Source: Caccousia sp900752115 | GTDB lineage: Bacteria > Bacillota > Clostridia > Oscillospirales > Acutalibacteraceae | Length of the DNA: 64,000 nt | Reading direction: 5' to 3' | Assembly: GCA_902472225.1 (NCBI GenBank) | Contig: CABRNB010000003.1 | Span: 1-64,000 of the forward strand | In this document: piece after piece, positions 42,575 through 50,834 of the stretch | Position numbering within the stretch: the stretch's first letter is position 1 | Layout of the letters: each line of letters opens with the position of its first letter | Notes under the pieces: model-generated | The model's database searches: none | What the model was told of the DNA's origin: nothing | The model's input: the letters and a program-made list of their open reading frames with translations, nothing else | Translations under genes and position numbers: made by a program

Positions 42575-43639
42575 ATGGCCGCACTGGTAAGAAAATATCG
42601 AATCGGGAGGAACCGCCTTGCGCAGGGATTGTGCAGGGGCTTTACGCTGACGGACAGCGGCGAGCTGCATGCCGGCGGAGACAGTACGAGGCATTTGCTC
42701 TATCTGGGAAGCCTTGACGGCGTAGAGCGGGACTTTGAATGGGGCCGCCTGGCTTTTGAAGCGAAGTTGGGCAGCGATATGGCGTTGGGAGTCCGCGTGT
42801 TTGCTTCGAATGAAACGAAATTCGTCCGAAAGGGAGAGCTGACGTCGATCGACGATTTTTTGCTCGACGATACGGTGGAGGAAGAGGCGAAGGCCGTCTT
42901 CTTCGCTGCGGCGGGCTGCCGCGAGGCGGCCGGCGTGACGGATTTGCTTTTAAACGGCCTTTCGGGCCGCTATCTGTGGATTTCCGTGGAGGTACTCGGA
43001 GCCGGCGAGGCTGTCCTTAAAAACTTCCGCGTCTATTCGCCCGAGGATAACTTTTTCAACAGCTTCCCTGAGGTTTACCGCACGAACGGAGAGTTTTTCC
43101 GGCGTTATCTGTCGATTTTCAACGTCATGTACGCCGATTTTCAGGAGAAAATCGACGGGCTGGATCGTTATCTCGATCTGGATACGGCTCCGGCCTCGCT
43201 GCTTCCGGTGTTTGCACATTGGCTTGGGCTGGAGCTTGACGGGAATTTTCTCGAGGAAGATCAGCTGCGGCTGTTATTAAAGCATGCTTTTTCCCTGATT
43301 TCCGCAAAAGGAACCAGGCGGGCAGTCATCGGCGTGGTCCGTATCCTCACGGATGCACCCGTCTATGTGCTGGAGCGGCGTTCCTCACACGGGACGGATG
43401 CTCCCTATGATTTCACCGTGCTGATTCAATGTGCGCCGGACGAGCGCCTTTATTCGAGGCTGCAGTTCCTGTTAAATCAGTTCAAACCGCTTCGCAGCAG
43501 AGTCAGTCTTGTCTTTTTGGGCAGCTGCGGGCGTTTGGATTCCTTTGCTTGTCTCGATCTCAATGCAGCGGTTACTCAGCCGCAGGCCGGAAGAGCGGAT
43601 CAAGGAGCCGCGCTCAACGGCTTGGTTTGCTTAACATAA
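42575..43639 (+). CDS. Phage tail protein I-like baseplate protein
   Basis: A 354-residue protein whose centre has the P2 gpI / tail-protein pattern: NFFNSFPEVYRTNGEFFRRY, LSIFNVMYADFQEKIDGLDR, YLDLDTAPASLLPVFAHWLG, LGLELDGNFLEEDQLRLLL, ISAKGTRRAVIGVVRILTDA. The N-terminal 120 residues and C-terminal 60 residues are specific to this type. In P2 the I protein closes the baseplate wedges together with J; a similar baseplate-periphery role is likely here. Last structural gene of the operon. Confidence 0.88.
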   Translation: MAALVRKYRIGRNRLAQGLCRGFTLTDSGELHAGGDSTRHLLYLGSLDGVERDFEWGRLAFEAKLGSDMALGVRVFASNETKFVRKGELTSIDDFLLDDTVEEEAKAVFFAAAGCREAAGVTDLLLNGLSGRYLWISVEVLGAGEAVLKNFRVYSPEDNFFNSFPEVYRTNGEFFRRYLSIFNVMYADFQEKIDGLDRYLDLDTAPASLLPVFAHWLGLELDGNFLEEDQLRLLLKHAFSLISAKGTRRAVIGVVRILTDAPVYVLERRSSHGTDAPYDFTVLIQCAPDERLYSRLQFLLNQFKPLRSRVSLVFLGSCGRLDSFACLDLNAAVTQPQAGRADQGAALNGLVCLT

Positions 43640-43664
43640 CGAACTCGAAGGAGGAACGGCTTTT

Positions 43665-43964
43665 ATGACGATCTCATCCACTGTTAAAGACAATTGCGCC
43701 GTACTTTTGATTGACGGACGTGTCGATACCAACACGAGCCCTCAGCTGCAGAGCGCGATTCTGAACGCGTTTCAGCGCGCTTCTCACATCGTGCTGGATT
43801 TTGAAAAGGTTCCTTATATCAGCAGCGCCGGTCTGCGCGCTCTCTTGATTGGGCAAAAGACGGCAAATTCGAAGCGCGCCGTGATGGAGCTCATTCATGT
43901 CTGCCCTGCCGTCATGACGATTCTGCAGTCTGTCGGTTTTGCAGACATTCTCACGATTCGCTGA
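43665..43964 (+). CDS. STAS-domain anti-sigma factor antagonist (SpoIIAA/RsbV-like)
   Basis: A 99-residue single STAS domain: CAVLLIDGRVDTNTSPQLQS, HIVLDFEKVPYISSAGLRAL, PAVMTILQSVGFADILTI. The phosphorylation serine is most likely Ser54 in YISSAGLR, aligned with SpoIIAA Ser58 (there DSSGL). Such proteins bind a HATPase anti-sigma kinase when unphosphorylated. It closes the CIS operon 25 bases after the tail-I gene. The matching kinase (50077) and phosphatase (44206) are on the convergent strand. Confidence 0.92.
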   Translation: MTISSTVKDNCAVLLIDGRVDTNTSPQLQSAILNAFQRASHIVLDFEKVPYISSAGLRALLIGQKTANSKRAVMELIHVCPAVMTILQSVGFADILTIR

Positions 43965-44014
43965 TTTTCCGCGGACGCTTTGCCGTTTCTCCGCCGGTCA
44001 GCGGCGCTGCATCA

Positions 44015-44060
44015 CCGCTTGCGAATTTTTCAGTGGAATTCGCAAGCGGCCCTTTTGCAC
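44015..44060 (+). terminator. Intrinsic terminator of the CIS operon
   Basis: CCGCTTGCGAATT (44015-44027) pairs perfectly with AATTCGCAAGCGG (44037-44049), a 13-base stem with a 9-base loop, followed by a C/T-rich tract with T4 and T6 runs (44050-44070). Confidence 0.85.
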
Positions 44061-44133
44061 CCTTTTTTCCATTTTTACCGTCCGGATCGGTTGAATGCCG
44101 GCCGGACACGTTTTTTTCTTTGTGTAAGACAAG

Positions 44134-44189
44134 AGAAAACAGCGCTCACTGCCAGCCTTTTCAGGCTGACCGTGAGCGCTGTTTTTTTC
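44134..44189. terminator. Bidirectional terminator between CIS and phosphatase genes
   Basis: AAAACAGCGCTCAC (from 44136) pairs with GTGAGCGCTGTTTTTTT (from 44172); an inner AGCC/GGCT stem folds the loop. A and T tracts suit both strands. It can end the SpoIIE-type transcript (minus) and any read-through from the CIS operon. Confidence 0.85.
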
Positions 44190-44205
44190 ACAAAAAGAAG
44201 GGAAC

Positions 44206-45642
44206 TTAATGAACTTCAAGAGCGAGCATCGTAATATCGTCGAACTGCTCCGCACCGGCCGTAAAGGCGTCCATCGACGTTTTGACGGCAGCCAGAAGCT
44301 GTTCGGGAGAGAGATTGACGTCCTGGTTCAGGGCGGCCACCAGACGGTCGTCGCCGTAAAGCTCGGTGGAAGAGTTGATAGCCTCCGTTACGCCGTCCGT
44401 GTAAAGGAAAATGCGATCGCCCGCGCCAAGCTGAATCGAGTCCTCCTTGTAAACCATGTTTTCCAGGCCGGCCAGAACAAAGCCGGGCTTTGTCTTGAGG
44501 AACTCGAAGCCGCCGCCCTTGCGGCAGAGCAGAGGCGGGTTATGGCCCGCATTGACGAAGGTCAACTCGCGTGTGTTCAGATCCAGCACCCCCATGAACG
44601 AGGTGACGAACATGCCTTCTCCGTTGTTTTCACAAAGCTGGTCGTTCACGCGTGTAAACACCTCGCCGAGCGGAACGCCGGGCTGCGTTTGATTCTTGAT
44701 GAGGGTTTTTGCGATCACCATGAAGAGCGCGGCGGGCACGCCCTTGCCGGAAACGTCGGAAATGACGATGGCGAGGTGATGGTCGTCCACCAGGAAAAAG
44801 TCGTAGAAGTCGCCGCCGACCTCTTTTGCCGGATCCATTGTGGCGTAAATGTCGAACTCGTTGCGTTCCGGGAAGGCGGGGAAAATGCAGGGAAGCATAT
44901 CGTGCTGGATGTTGCGGGCCACGTTGAGCTCTGCCTGCGTCTTCATGGCACGGGAGGACCAGAGGGCGTTCGAGAAGATCAACCAGTACATCACGCCGAA
45001 GATCAGGCAGATAATCAGATAAAAGAGTACGAAAAGCATCCCTGTCTGCGGCAGAAGACCGACAGCCTGGACGATCTGCACGATGCAGAAGAAGCCGAAG
45101 GAGGCGATGAACGGGATGGGAACGTATCTGCCCATTTTGTGCGAGAGAATATTGAATACCTCGATCATCGTGCGCCGCACAAACACAACCATGACAACGC
45201 CGATGATGGCCGCGATCAGCGCTTTCATCAGTGTGAACGGAATCAGGAAGAGGTAACCTTCCTCCCCATAGGGATCAATGGTGCTGATGAGCGCGGTGGT
45301 GGAGATTCCTGTCAGGAATGAGCCTACATTTGAGATGAAGATCACCGTTACAACGGTAAACAGCTTGGTGCTGGCAGGTTCCTTGTACAGGAAGAAGCAC
45401 GGCGGCGGGAGGAAAATCATCCAGCCGAAGAAAATAAAGTAGTCCCACCACTGCGGGGTCGTCACTGTGCAGCCGATCCAGGCGAAGAGAAAATAGCACA
45501 CGAGCGCGGCGCCCCAGCAGAGCCAGCCGAAGACAGGTTTACGCTTGCTCTCAAGCGTGACGTGCGTCAGAATCACGGCGAGAAGAGCGGAGACGAGACC
45601 GGCCGCCGCATACCAGAAAGAGTTTTGCGTCAATACATTCAT
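44206..45642 (-). CDS. Membrane SpoIIE-type PP2C serine phosphatase
   Basis: A 478-residue protein: about seven hydrophobic segments (residues 10-235), then a SpoIIE/PP2C domain (about 240-478). Key motifs: EVGGDFYDFFLVDDHHLAIV (metal-binding Asp), DVSGKGVPAALFMVI (Asp of motif 2), FLYTDGVTEAIN, and FDDITMLALEV. Such phosphatases dephosphorylate STAS antagonists; the STAS protein at 43665 is the obvious substrate. Third gene of the operon with the kinase and NRPS; the gap to the NRPS stop is 32 bases. Confidence 0.92.
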   Translation of the reverse strand: MNVLTQNSFWYAAAGLVSALLAVILTHVTLESKRKPVFGWLCWGAALVCYFLFAWIGCTVTTPQWWDYFIFFGWMIFLPPPCFFLYKEPASTKLFTVVTVIFISNVGSFLTGISTTALISTIDPYGEEGYLFLIPFTLMKALIAAIIGVVMVVFVRRTMIEVFNILSHKMGRYVPIPFIASFGFFCIVQIVQAVGLLPQTGMLFVLFYLIICLIFGVMYWLIFSNALWSSRAMKTQAELNVARNIQHDMLPCIFPAFPERNEFDIYATMDPAKEVGGDFYDFFLVDDHHLAIVISDVSGKGVPAALFMVIAKTLIKNQTQPGVPLGEVFTRVNDQLCENNGEGMFVTSFMGVLDLNTRELTFVNAGHNPPLLCRKGGGFEFLKTKPGFVLAGLENMVYKEDSIQLGAGDRIFLYTDGVTEAINSSTELYGDDRLVAALNQDVNLSPEQLLAAVKTSMDAFTAGAEQFDDITMLALEVH

Positions 45643-45674
45643 AGCTTTCCTACCTCCTCAGAATAGCGGTATCA

Positions 45675-48600
45675 TTACAGATCCAGACCAAACGCTCCCA
45701 GCATATCGAGGTTGGTCAGACAGGTGACAAGATAGTCGCGGGTAATCTCCGGCCAGTGGAAACCGCTGCGGTTGAGAATACCGGCGGTAAGATTGCAGTT
45801 GTAGCCAATCTCAAAATGGCCTTCAGCACTGCCTTCCAGTTCGGAAATGATGTCCACCAGAAGTTCGCGTTTTTCGGGTTGAGCAAGAATTTCGGAAATT
45901 CGCTCCTCATACTCGCTGTCCTCCAGACACGCGATTTCGTAGCCGATGTCGGCAAGGCTCTCGAAGATCATCTGATACGAAGTGGGTTTATCGTTGAAAA
46001 TGTGGAAAATCGATTGCTGCGAGGAGGCGCCCGCAAATTTGACAATCAGTTGTGCCGTGCAGTCCACGGGGGAATAGTCAACGTCGCTGTCCCACATGGA
46101 GCGCGGCGCAAAACCGAGACGGATGTATGCTTTCAGGCGGGAGGTAAACGCGTTTGCCGCGTGATTGATCTGAAATTCTCCGTCGGAGAAGCGCCCCTGC
46201 AGATTTCCCACACGCAAAATGTGCGCTTTGAGACCTTTGTGAAGAATGGCGGACAGCACCTCGCGTTCGCCGAGGAATTTGCTTGCCGCGTAGTCATTGC
46301 TCAGATCCTGCCGGAAATAGAAATCCTCTTCCGTCAGATACGGGCGATGCTCGGTGCGGTTTTCCAAACCAAACTGTCCGATGGTCGGCGTGGAAATGTG
46401 CAGCAGGGCGGCGTTCTGCCGCAGGCACAGTTCCGCCAGACGGCGCACGCCGTCTACGTTAATCTGATACATCGCTTCGCCGTATGTAAAATGCGAAACA
46501 TCGGCCGCGCAGTTGATGGCCAGCTGGAATTCAGCGCCGGTATTCTGCAGAATATCGTCTTTGGTGAGATCTCCTTCTATTACCGTCAGCCTGCCGGTTT
46601 CAAAGACCTCGTCGTAGCTGTCGCCGAAATAGTAGAACAGCATGGTTTTCAGACGCTGCTCGGGAGACAGCTTTCCTTTTGCACGGGCCATACAGAGAAC
46701 AGAGCAGTCTGTCGTTTCGATCAGTTCACGCAGCACGTGCAGACCCAAATAGCCGGTGGAACCGGCCAGCAGAATACGCTGCGGGGGCCGGCCGAAGGAA
46801 ACATCCTGCTTCCAGACGAGGAGAGGAGCGAGAGAGGCATAGTCAAAGGCGGCGATTTCGGGCCTCTCCGTGACCTCCGGCTCCTGCTTGAGTCCGGCGC
46901 ACATCATGCGTACAGTGGGGTTGGAGAAGACGCTGGAGTACTTCAAAGGAATTCCGGCCGCTTCGGCCTCAATGGCCAAATGAGCTGCCAGAAGCGAATC
47001 TCCGCCGATTTCGAAGAAGTTGTCATCCGTCCCGATCCGATCCTTTTCGAGGAGGCGGGCAATGATGGCGCACAGCGTTTCCTCCTGCCTGGTCTGCGGA
47101 GCGCGGTACACCACGTGAACAGAAACCTTCAGGGCGGCAAGAGCCCGCTTGTCTGTTTTTCCGCTGGAGGTGACGGGCATTTCCGCGATCTGCAGGAAAG
47201 CGGAAGGCACCATATAGTACGGAAGTTTCCTGGACAGGGCGTCCTTGAGTTCCTGAGCAGTGATGGAACGCGTTGCTGTAAAGTAACCGCAAAGGAACTG
47301 TACCTTTCCGTCGGTGCGCAGCAGCACACAGCAGCTCGTGACGCCATCGACGGTGGAAAGGACCGATTCAATTTCTCCCAACTCAATGCGGAAGCCGCGA
47401 AGCTTAACCTGATCGTCCATACGGCCCAGATAGAGAAGCTCTCCGCTGCGGCTCCAGCGGACGAGATCGCCGGTCCGGTACAGACGTCTTCCCTCAGAGA
47501 ACAGGAACCGCTCCTGCGTTTCCTTCGGCAGATTCTGATAGCCGCGCGCCAGACCGATTCCGCCGACGCACAGCTCGCCCGGACAACCTGCCGGGAGAAG
47601 CTGTCCGCGCCGTCCGAGTACACGGACAGAGAGCCCTTTCACGGGCACGCCGAGGCTGGCGTTCGGTCCGAAGACTTCCTGAACCGAGGTTACGATGGAA
47701 ACTTCGGTCGGACCGTAGGCGTTGAAAACACGCATGCCGGCCGAAAGACCGCGCAGTTTTTCCCACAGCAGAGGCTGGAACGCCTCGCCGCCGCTCATGA
47801 GCACGTCAATTCCCTTGGCTGCCTCCCGAAAATCCTCGTATCCGAGATACGAGATCAGACGGGACGGTGTGGCAAACAGAACATTGATTTTCTCCGCCAG
47901 CATACGGCGTCCAAGCAGAGCGGGATTGTCCAACTCATCCTGTGAGGCAAAGCAGACCGTTACGCCGTTGAGGAGCGAAGTGAAGATTTCCAGCACGGAG
48001 ATATCAAAGGAGAGCGAGCCGATGGCGAGCACGGCCCGGCCACGGCTTGCAACCGCGGAGATCAGAGCACAGCTGTCCGGCCGCGCCAGATTGACAAGCC
48101 CGCGGTGCTCAATCAGTACGCCCTTGGGCCGTCCCGTTGTACCGGAGGTGTAGATGCAGTAGCAAAGGGTCTCCGGAAGGATTTGCACGTGGGGGGACTT
48201 CTGCGATCCGGAGAGGGCTTCCTCATAAAGCAGAGGAGAAACGCCCTGCGGCAGAAGAGAAAGATACTCTTTGTTCGTGATTACACAGGAAACACAGGCG
48301 TCCTCCAGCATGAAGGCGATACGATCCTTCGGATAGGTCGGCTCCAGGAAAAGGAAGCCCTGTCCGGCCTTGAGAATGCCGAGGGTGGAGACGAGGACGC
48401 TCGTGCCGCGCGGCAGCATAATGGCGGTCAGACGTTCCCCGGAGCCCAGGCGGGCAAGCAATGTGTTTGACACAGCGTTGGACTGCTCCGAAAGCTCTCG
48501 GAAGGAGAGGGCGCCGTCGGAGCCGCGTGCGGCACAGCGGTCCGGCGTTTTTCCGGCCTGCCGCTCAAAGAGGTCGACGACAGTGTCGGAGGAGAGGGGA

Positions 48601-49946
48601 GGTTCGTTTTCACACTGGCCCAGACGGTCCAAAAGCTCCTGCTCCTCCTGCGCCACAACAGAAGCTTTTCCCAGAGGGGCTTCCGGATTCTCCAGAGCGT
48701 GCACAAGCGCCTGAAGGAGGCCCTCATGCAGACGGCGGATTTCATCCTCGCTGTAGAGGACCTTACGGTGATCGTAAAATACCGTGTAGCTTCCGTCAAA
48801 CAGATCGAGGACATGCAGAATCAGGCTTCCCATCATCGTGGCGGGATCACCGAACCATACGTCGATCGGGAAATCGTAATCCCCCGTTTGGATTCGTGTT
48901 TTCTGATAGGAAACGGAAGCGTCAATCAAATCGCGGCCAATATCCTGCCCGGAAGCAATGTCTTCCACAATCTGCATCAGGGGGTATTTCTTATGCCGGA
49001 CAACCCGTCCGGCGCGGCCGGCAATATCGCGGCACAAGCTTAAAAAGGATTGCTCCGCCTCCGGCTGGCAGCGCAGCGGGAGTTCCATAACGAACATCCC
49101 GACGCAGTCGCGTTCCGCCTCCGTATCGCGGTTCAGGCGGGGCATTCCCATCACAACGTCATGACAATCCGAGCGCTGGAAGCAATACAAACACAATGCC
49201 GCCGTGAAAAGGATATAAGGAGGAAGATCGTGTTCCCGGGCGAACGCCTTGATTTTTCCGGAGAGCTCCGGTGAGAGATGGAAGACGCGCCGGGAGGCGG
49301 TGCGGTCGGTTGTCTGCTCCGGGCTCAGATAGGATTCGCTCAGAGAAAGGCCGCGCAGTTCCTCTGTCCAGAAGGCTTGGTCCTCCTGCCAGGCGGAGCT
49401 GTTCCGGTATTCCTGCTCCTTCGCGAGAAAATCGGTGGGGGAGGGGTGACGGTGCGACGGGGTTTTGCCGTCGCGGAGCATCAGATAGTCGGTGAAGATT
49501 TCCGACCACAGCAGGCCGGTGGCCCACCCATCGCACCAGATGTGGTGAAACTTACAGAAGAGACCGTCCACGCTGTCGGAGAGACGTACCAGCCGGAATT
49601 CCACCAGAGGCGCATCCTGAAACACGAAAGGCTTATGGCCCCAGCGGCGGAAGCGGTCTTCCTGTTCCTGCAGCGTGAGAGAGCGTAAATCCTCCGTGCG
49701 GAGCGTATAGGGTTCATACGGTGCGATATACTGCATCAGTGTGCCGTCCCGCATGGTTACCTGCGTCCGCGCGCCGGGATTTTCCTGCAGAAACAGATTG
49801 ACAGCCTGTTCCATGCAGGAGGGATCAATAGATTCACGTGCCTTGAGCACAAAGTACAGGACGTTGACGTCGGTGCCGGACGCGACGACCTCCTGCGAAT
49901 AAATATTTTCCTGAGAGAGGGAGAGAGGGAAAACAAACTGTTCCAT
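45675..49946 (-). CDS. Single-module nonribosomal peptide synthetase, C-A-T-reductase
   Basis: A 1423-residue enzyme. Condensation domain (1-430) with the intact HHIWCDG catalytic motif at 134-140; adenylation domain (about 465-890) with A3 YTSGTTGRPKG near 599, A5 NAYGPTE, and DQVKLRGFRIELGEIE; carrier domain with the phosphopantetheine Ser984 in FFEIGGDSL; terminal reductase (about 1060-1423) with NAD(P)H-binding GSTGYLG and a YAASK active-site pattern. The expected product is an acylated or peptidyl amino aldehyde (or alcohol) released by reduction. The start is ATG 49946, 9 bases from AAAGGA, rather than a codon 30 residues upstream that lies in a structured leader. Amino-acid specificity is not assigned. 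No phosphopantetheinyl transferase is in the window. Confidence 0.9.
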   Translation of the reverse strand: MEQFVFPLSLSQENIYSQEVVASGTDVNVLYFVLKARESIDPSCMEQAVNLFLQENPGARTQVTMRDGTLMQYIAPYEPYTLRTEDLRSLTLQEQEDRFRRWGHKPFVFQDAPLVEFRLVRLSDSVDGLFCKFHHIWCDGWATGLLWSEIFTDYLMLRDGKTPSHRHPSPTDFLAKEQEYRNSSAWQEDQAFWTEELRGLSLSESYLSPEQTTDRTASRRVFHLSPELSGKIKAFAREHDLPPYILFTAALCLYCFQRSDCHDVVMGMPRLNRDTEAERDCVGMFVMELPLRCQPEAEQSFLSLCRDIAGRAGRVVRHKKYPLMQIVEDIASGQDIGRDLIDASVSYQKTRIQTGDYDFPIDVWFGDPATMMGSLILHVLDLFDGSYTVFYDHRKVLYSEDEIRRLHEGLLQALVHALENPEAPLGKASVVAQEEQELLDRLGQCENEPPLSSDTVVDLFERQAGKTPDRCAARGSDGALSFRELSEQSNAVSNTLLARLGSGERLTAIMLPRGTSVLVSTLGILKAGQGFLFLEPTYPKDRIAFMLEDACVSCVITNKEYLSLLPQGVSPLLYEEALSGSQKSPHVQILPETLCYCIYTSGTTGRPKGVLIEHRGLVNLARPDSCALISAVASRGRAVLAIGSLSFDISVLEIFTSLLNGVTVCFASQDELDNPALLGRRMLAEKINVLFATPSRLISYLGYEDFREAAKGIDVLMSGGEAFQPLLWEKLRGLSAGMRVFNAYGPTEVSIVTSVQEVFGPNASLGVPVKGLSVRVLGRRGQLLPAGCPGELCVGGIGLARGYQNLPKETQERFLFSEGRRLYRTGDLVRWSRSGELLYLGRMDDQVKLRGFRIELGEIESVLSTVDGVTSCCVLLRTDGKVQFLCGYFTATRSITAQELKDALSRKLPYYMVPSAFLQIAEMPVTSSGKTDKRALAALKVSVHVVYRAPQTRQEETLCAIIARLLEKDRIGTDDNFFEIGGDSLLAAHLAIEAEAAGIPLKYSSVFSNPTVRMMCAGLKQEPEVTERPEIAAFDYASLAPLLVWKQDVSFGRPPQRILLAGSTGYLGLHVLRELIETTDCSVLCMARAKGKLSPEQRLKTMLFYYFGDSYDEVFETGRLTVIEGDLTKDDILQNTGAEFQLAINCAADVSHFTYGEAMYQINVDGVRRLAELCLRQNAALLHISTPTIGQFGLENRTEHRPYLTEEDFYFRQDLSNDYAASKFLGEREVLSAILHKGLKAHILRVGNLQGRFSDGEFQINHAANAFTSRLKAYIRLGFAPRSMWDSDVDYSPVDCTAQLIVKFAGASSQQSIFHIFNDKPTSYQMIFESLADIGYEIACLEDSEYEERISEILAQPEKRELLVDIISELEGSAEGHFEIGYNCNLTAGILNRSGFHWPEITRDYLVTCLTNLDMLGAFGLDL

Positions 49947-50034
49947 GGCAACGATTCCTTTCCGAGTGAGACGAGCCGGGAGAGTCCCGACCCGGGAGGG
50001 CTCGGACGCACGCGTCCGTCTGCCGCTGAATTTC
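49947..50034 (-). promoter_or_regulatory. GC-rich structured leader of the NRPS gene
   Basis: Between the terminator at 50035-50074 and the NRPS start. It contains nested inverted repeats: CGAGCC (49972-49977) with GGCTCG (49999-50004), and GGACGC (50004-50009) with GCGTCC (50012-50017). I do not recognise a known riboswitch or T-box. Confidence 0.45.
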
Positions 50035-50074
50035 AAAAAGGAAGATCATGCAATCGGTCATGATCTTCCTTTTT
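50035..50074 (-). terminator. Strong terminator-type hairpin between kinase and NRPS genes
   Basis: AAAAAGGAAGATCATG (50035-50050) and CATGATCTTCCTTTTT (50059-50074) form a perfect 16-base stem with an 8-base loop and a T5 run on the minus strand. It lies 3 bases after the kinase stop, so it could end or attenuate the transcript before the NRPS gene. Confidence 0.85.
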
Positions 50075-50076
50075 CG

Positions 50077-50541
50077 TTATGAGTCGCTTTGTTCTGAGAC
50101 AAACAGACGCTTTTTCATCGAGAAGCAGTTCTGCCCATCCCGGTACGCATAGGAAACCTCATCCATGCTCTTGCGTACCATATAAATGCCCAGACCGCCG
50201 ATTTGGCGTTCCTCGGCGCTCAGCGTGATGTCGGGATCCTGCCGTGACAAAGGATCGTAGGGCGTACCGCGATCCATGAAATCAATCTGGATGCGCAGAG
50301 GATCTTCCTCCAGCGTCCATCGCAGCGTCACAGGGCCGCGGCCCGGCTGGTAGGCATAAAGCGCGATGTTGACGTAGATTTCCTCCACGGCAATATCCAG
50401 AATGATTTTTTCTTCTTCGGAGACTCCGAGCGCATCCAGCGGAGCGTTGACAAAGCTGAGAACAGCGTCGAGTTCCTCTGTTTCTGCGGAAAATGTGAAG
50501 GTTTTGGTTTTTGGAAGATCAGGTGGCAAAGACTTGTTCAC
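50077..50541 (-). CDS. HATPase anti-sigma-factor kinase (RsbW/SpoIIAB-like)
   Basis: A 154-residue GHKL-fold protein: ILDIAVEEIYVNIALYAYQP (N box with Glu-Glu and Asn), QIDFMDRGTPYDP (G1), and IGGLGIYMVRKSMDEVSY (G2). These kinases phosphorylate STAS antagonists and bind sigma factors. Starts at GTG 50541; the ribosome site is weak. It is the first gene of the NRPS-SpoIIE operon, with a TTTACA-18-TATAAT promoter at 50744-50773. Substrate STAS protein inferred to be 43665-43964. Confidence 0.9.
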   Translation of the reverse strand: MNKSLPPDLPKTKTFTFSAETEELDAVLSFVNAPLDALGVSEEEKIILDIAVEEIYVNIALYAYQPGRGPVTLRWTLEEDPLRIQIDFMDRGTPYDPLSRQDPDITLSAEERQIGGLGIYMVRKSMDEVSYAYRDGQNCFSMKKRLFVSEQSDS

Positions 50542-50743
50542 AGCATCACATCCCTGTTTTCAATAGTCCGTAAGTCTGTCCCGTGTGAATGTGTACTTTC
50601 AGCGGACAAAGGAAAGGGCGAGGCCGTTTGTGCCCGTTTCTCCTTTTCCGGAAAAAGAGGAGACGAAAGCCGGAGGTACGCCCGGGTTTTCCGGGGAGAT
50701 TCGCTGTTGATCCGCTGACATCGGCTTTTATCCATACATATTT

Positions 50744-50773
50744 ATTATAAGGCGTATGTCTTCCTTTTGTAAA
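50744..50773 (-). promoter_or_regulatory. Promoter of the kinase-NRPS-phosphatase operon
   Basis: On the minus strand, TTTACA (50768-50773), an 18-base spacer and TATAAT (50744-50749). About 26 bases upstream of the -35 lie two CTTTAG repeats on the plus strand (50800-50821) with 11-base spacing. The leader to GTG 50541 is about 195 bases. Confidence 0.75.
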
Positions 50774-50799
50774 GTCAGGCGGAGGAAAAAGCATGAAGC

Positions 50800-50821
50800 T
50801 TTAGAAAATCTTTAGGAAAAA
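50800..50821. repeat. 11-base direct repeat, candidate response-regulator site
   Basis: CTTTAGAAAAT followed directly by CTTTAGGAAAA on the plus strand, upstream of the NRPS-operon promoter. It shares AAAATCTTTAG exactly with the block upstream of the CIS promoter (12897-12907), but in the opposite orientation relative to the gene. Confidence 0.4.
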
Positions 50822-50834
50822 GGGGCGGCGGAGC

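Noticed and set aside
45756..47945. 729-residue open frame on the plus strand
   Set aside because: Antisense to the NRPS gene with intact C, A, T and R motifs; no motif in the plus frame.
49947..50036. 30-codon upstream extension of the NRPS
   Set aside because: It lies in the GC-rich structured leader; ATG 49946 has AAAGGA upstream and begins at the conserved first strand of the condensation domain.
50542..50735. Small open frame upstream of the kinase
   Set aside because: Basic, Ser/Arg-rich translation with no motif; the region is the operon leader downstream of the TATAAT box.
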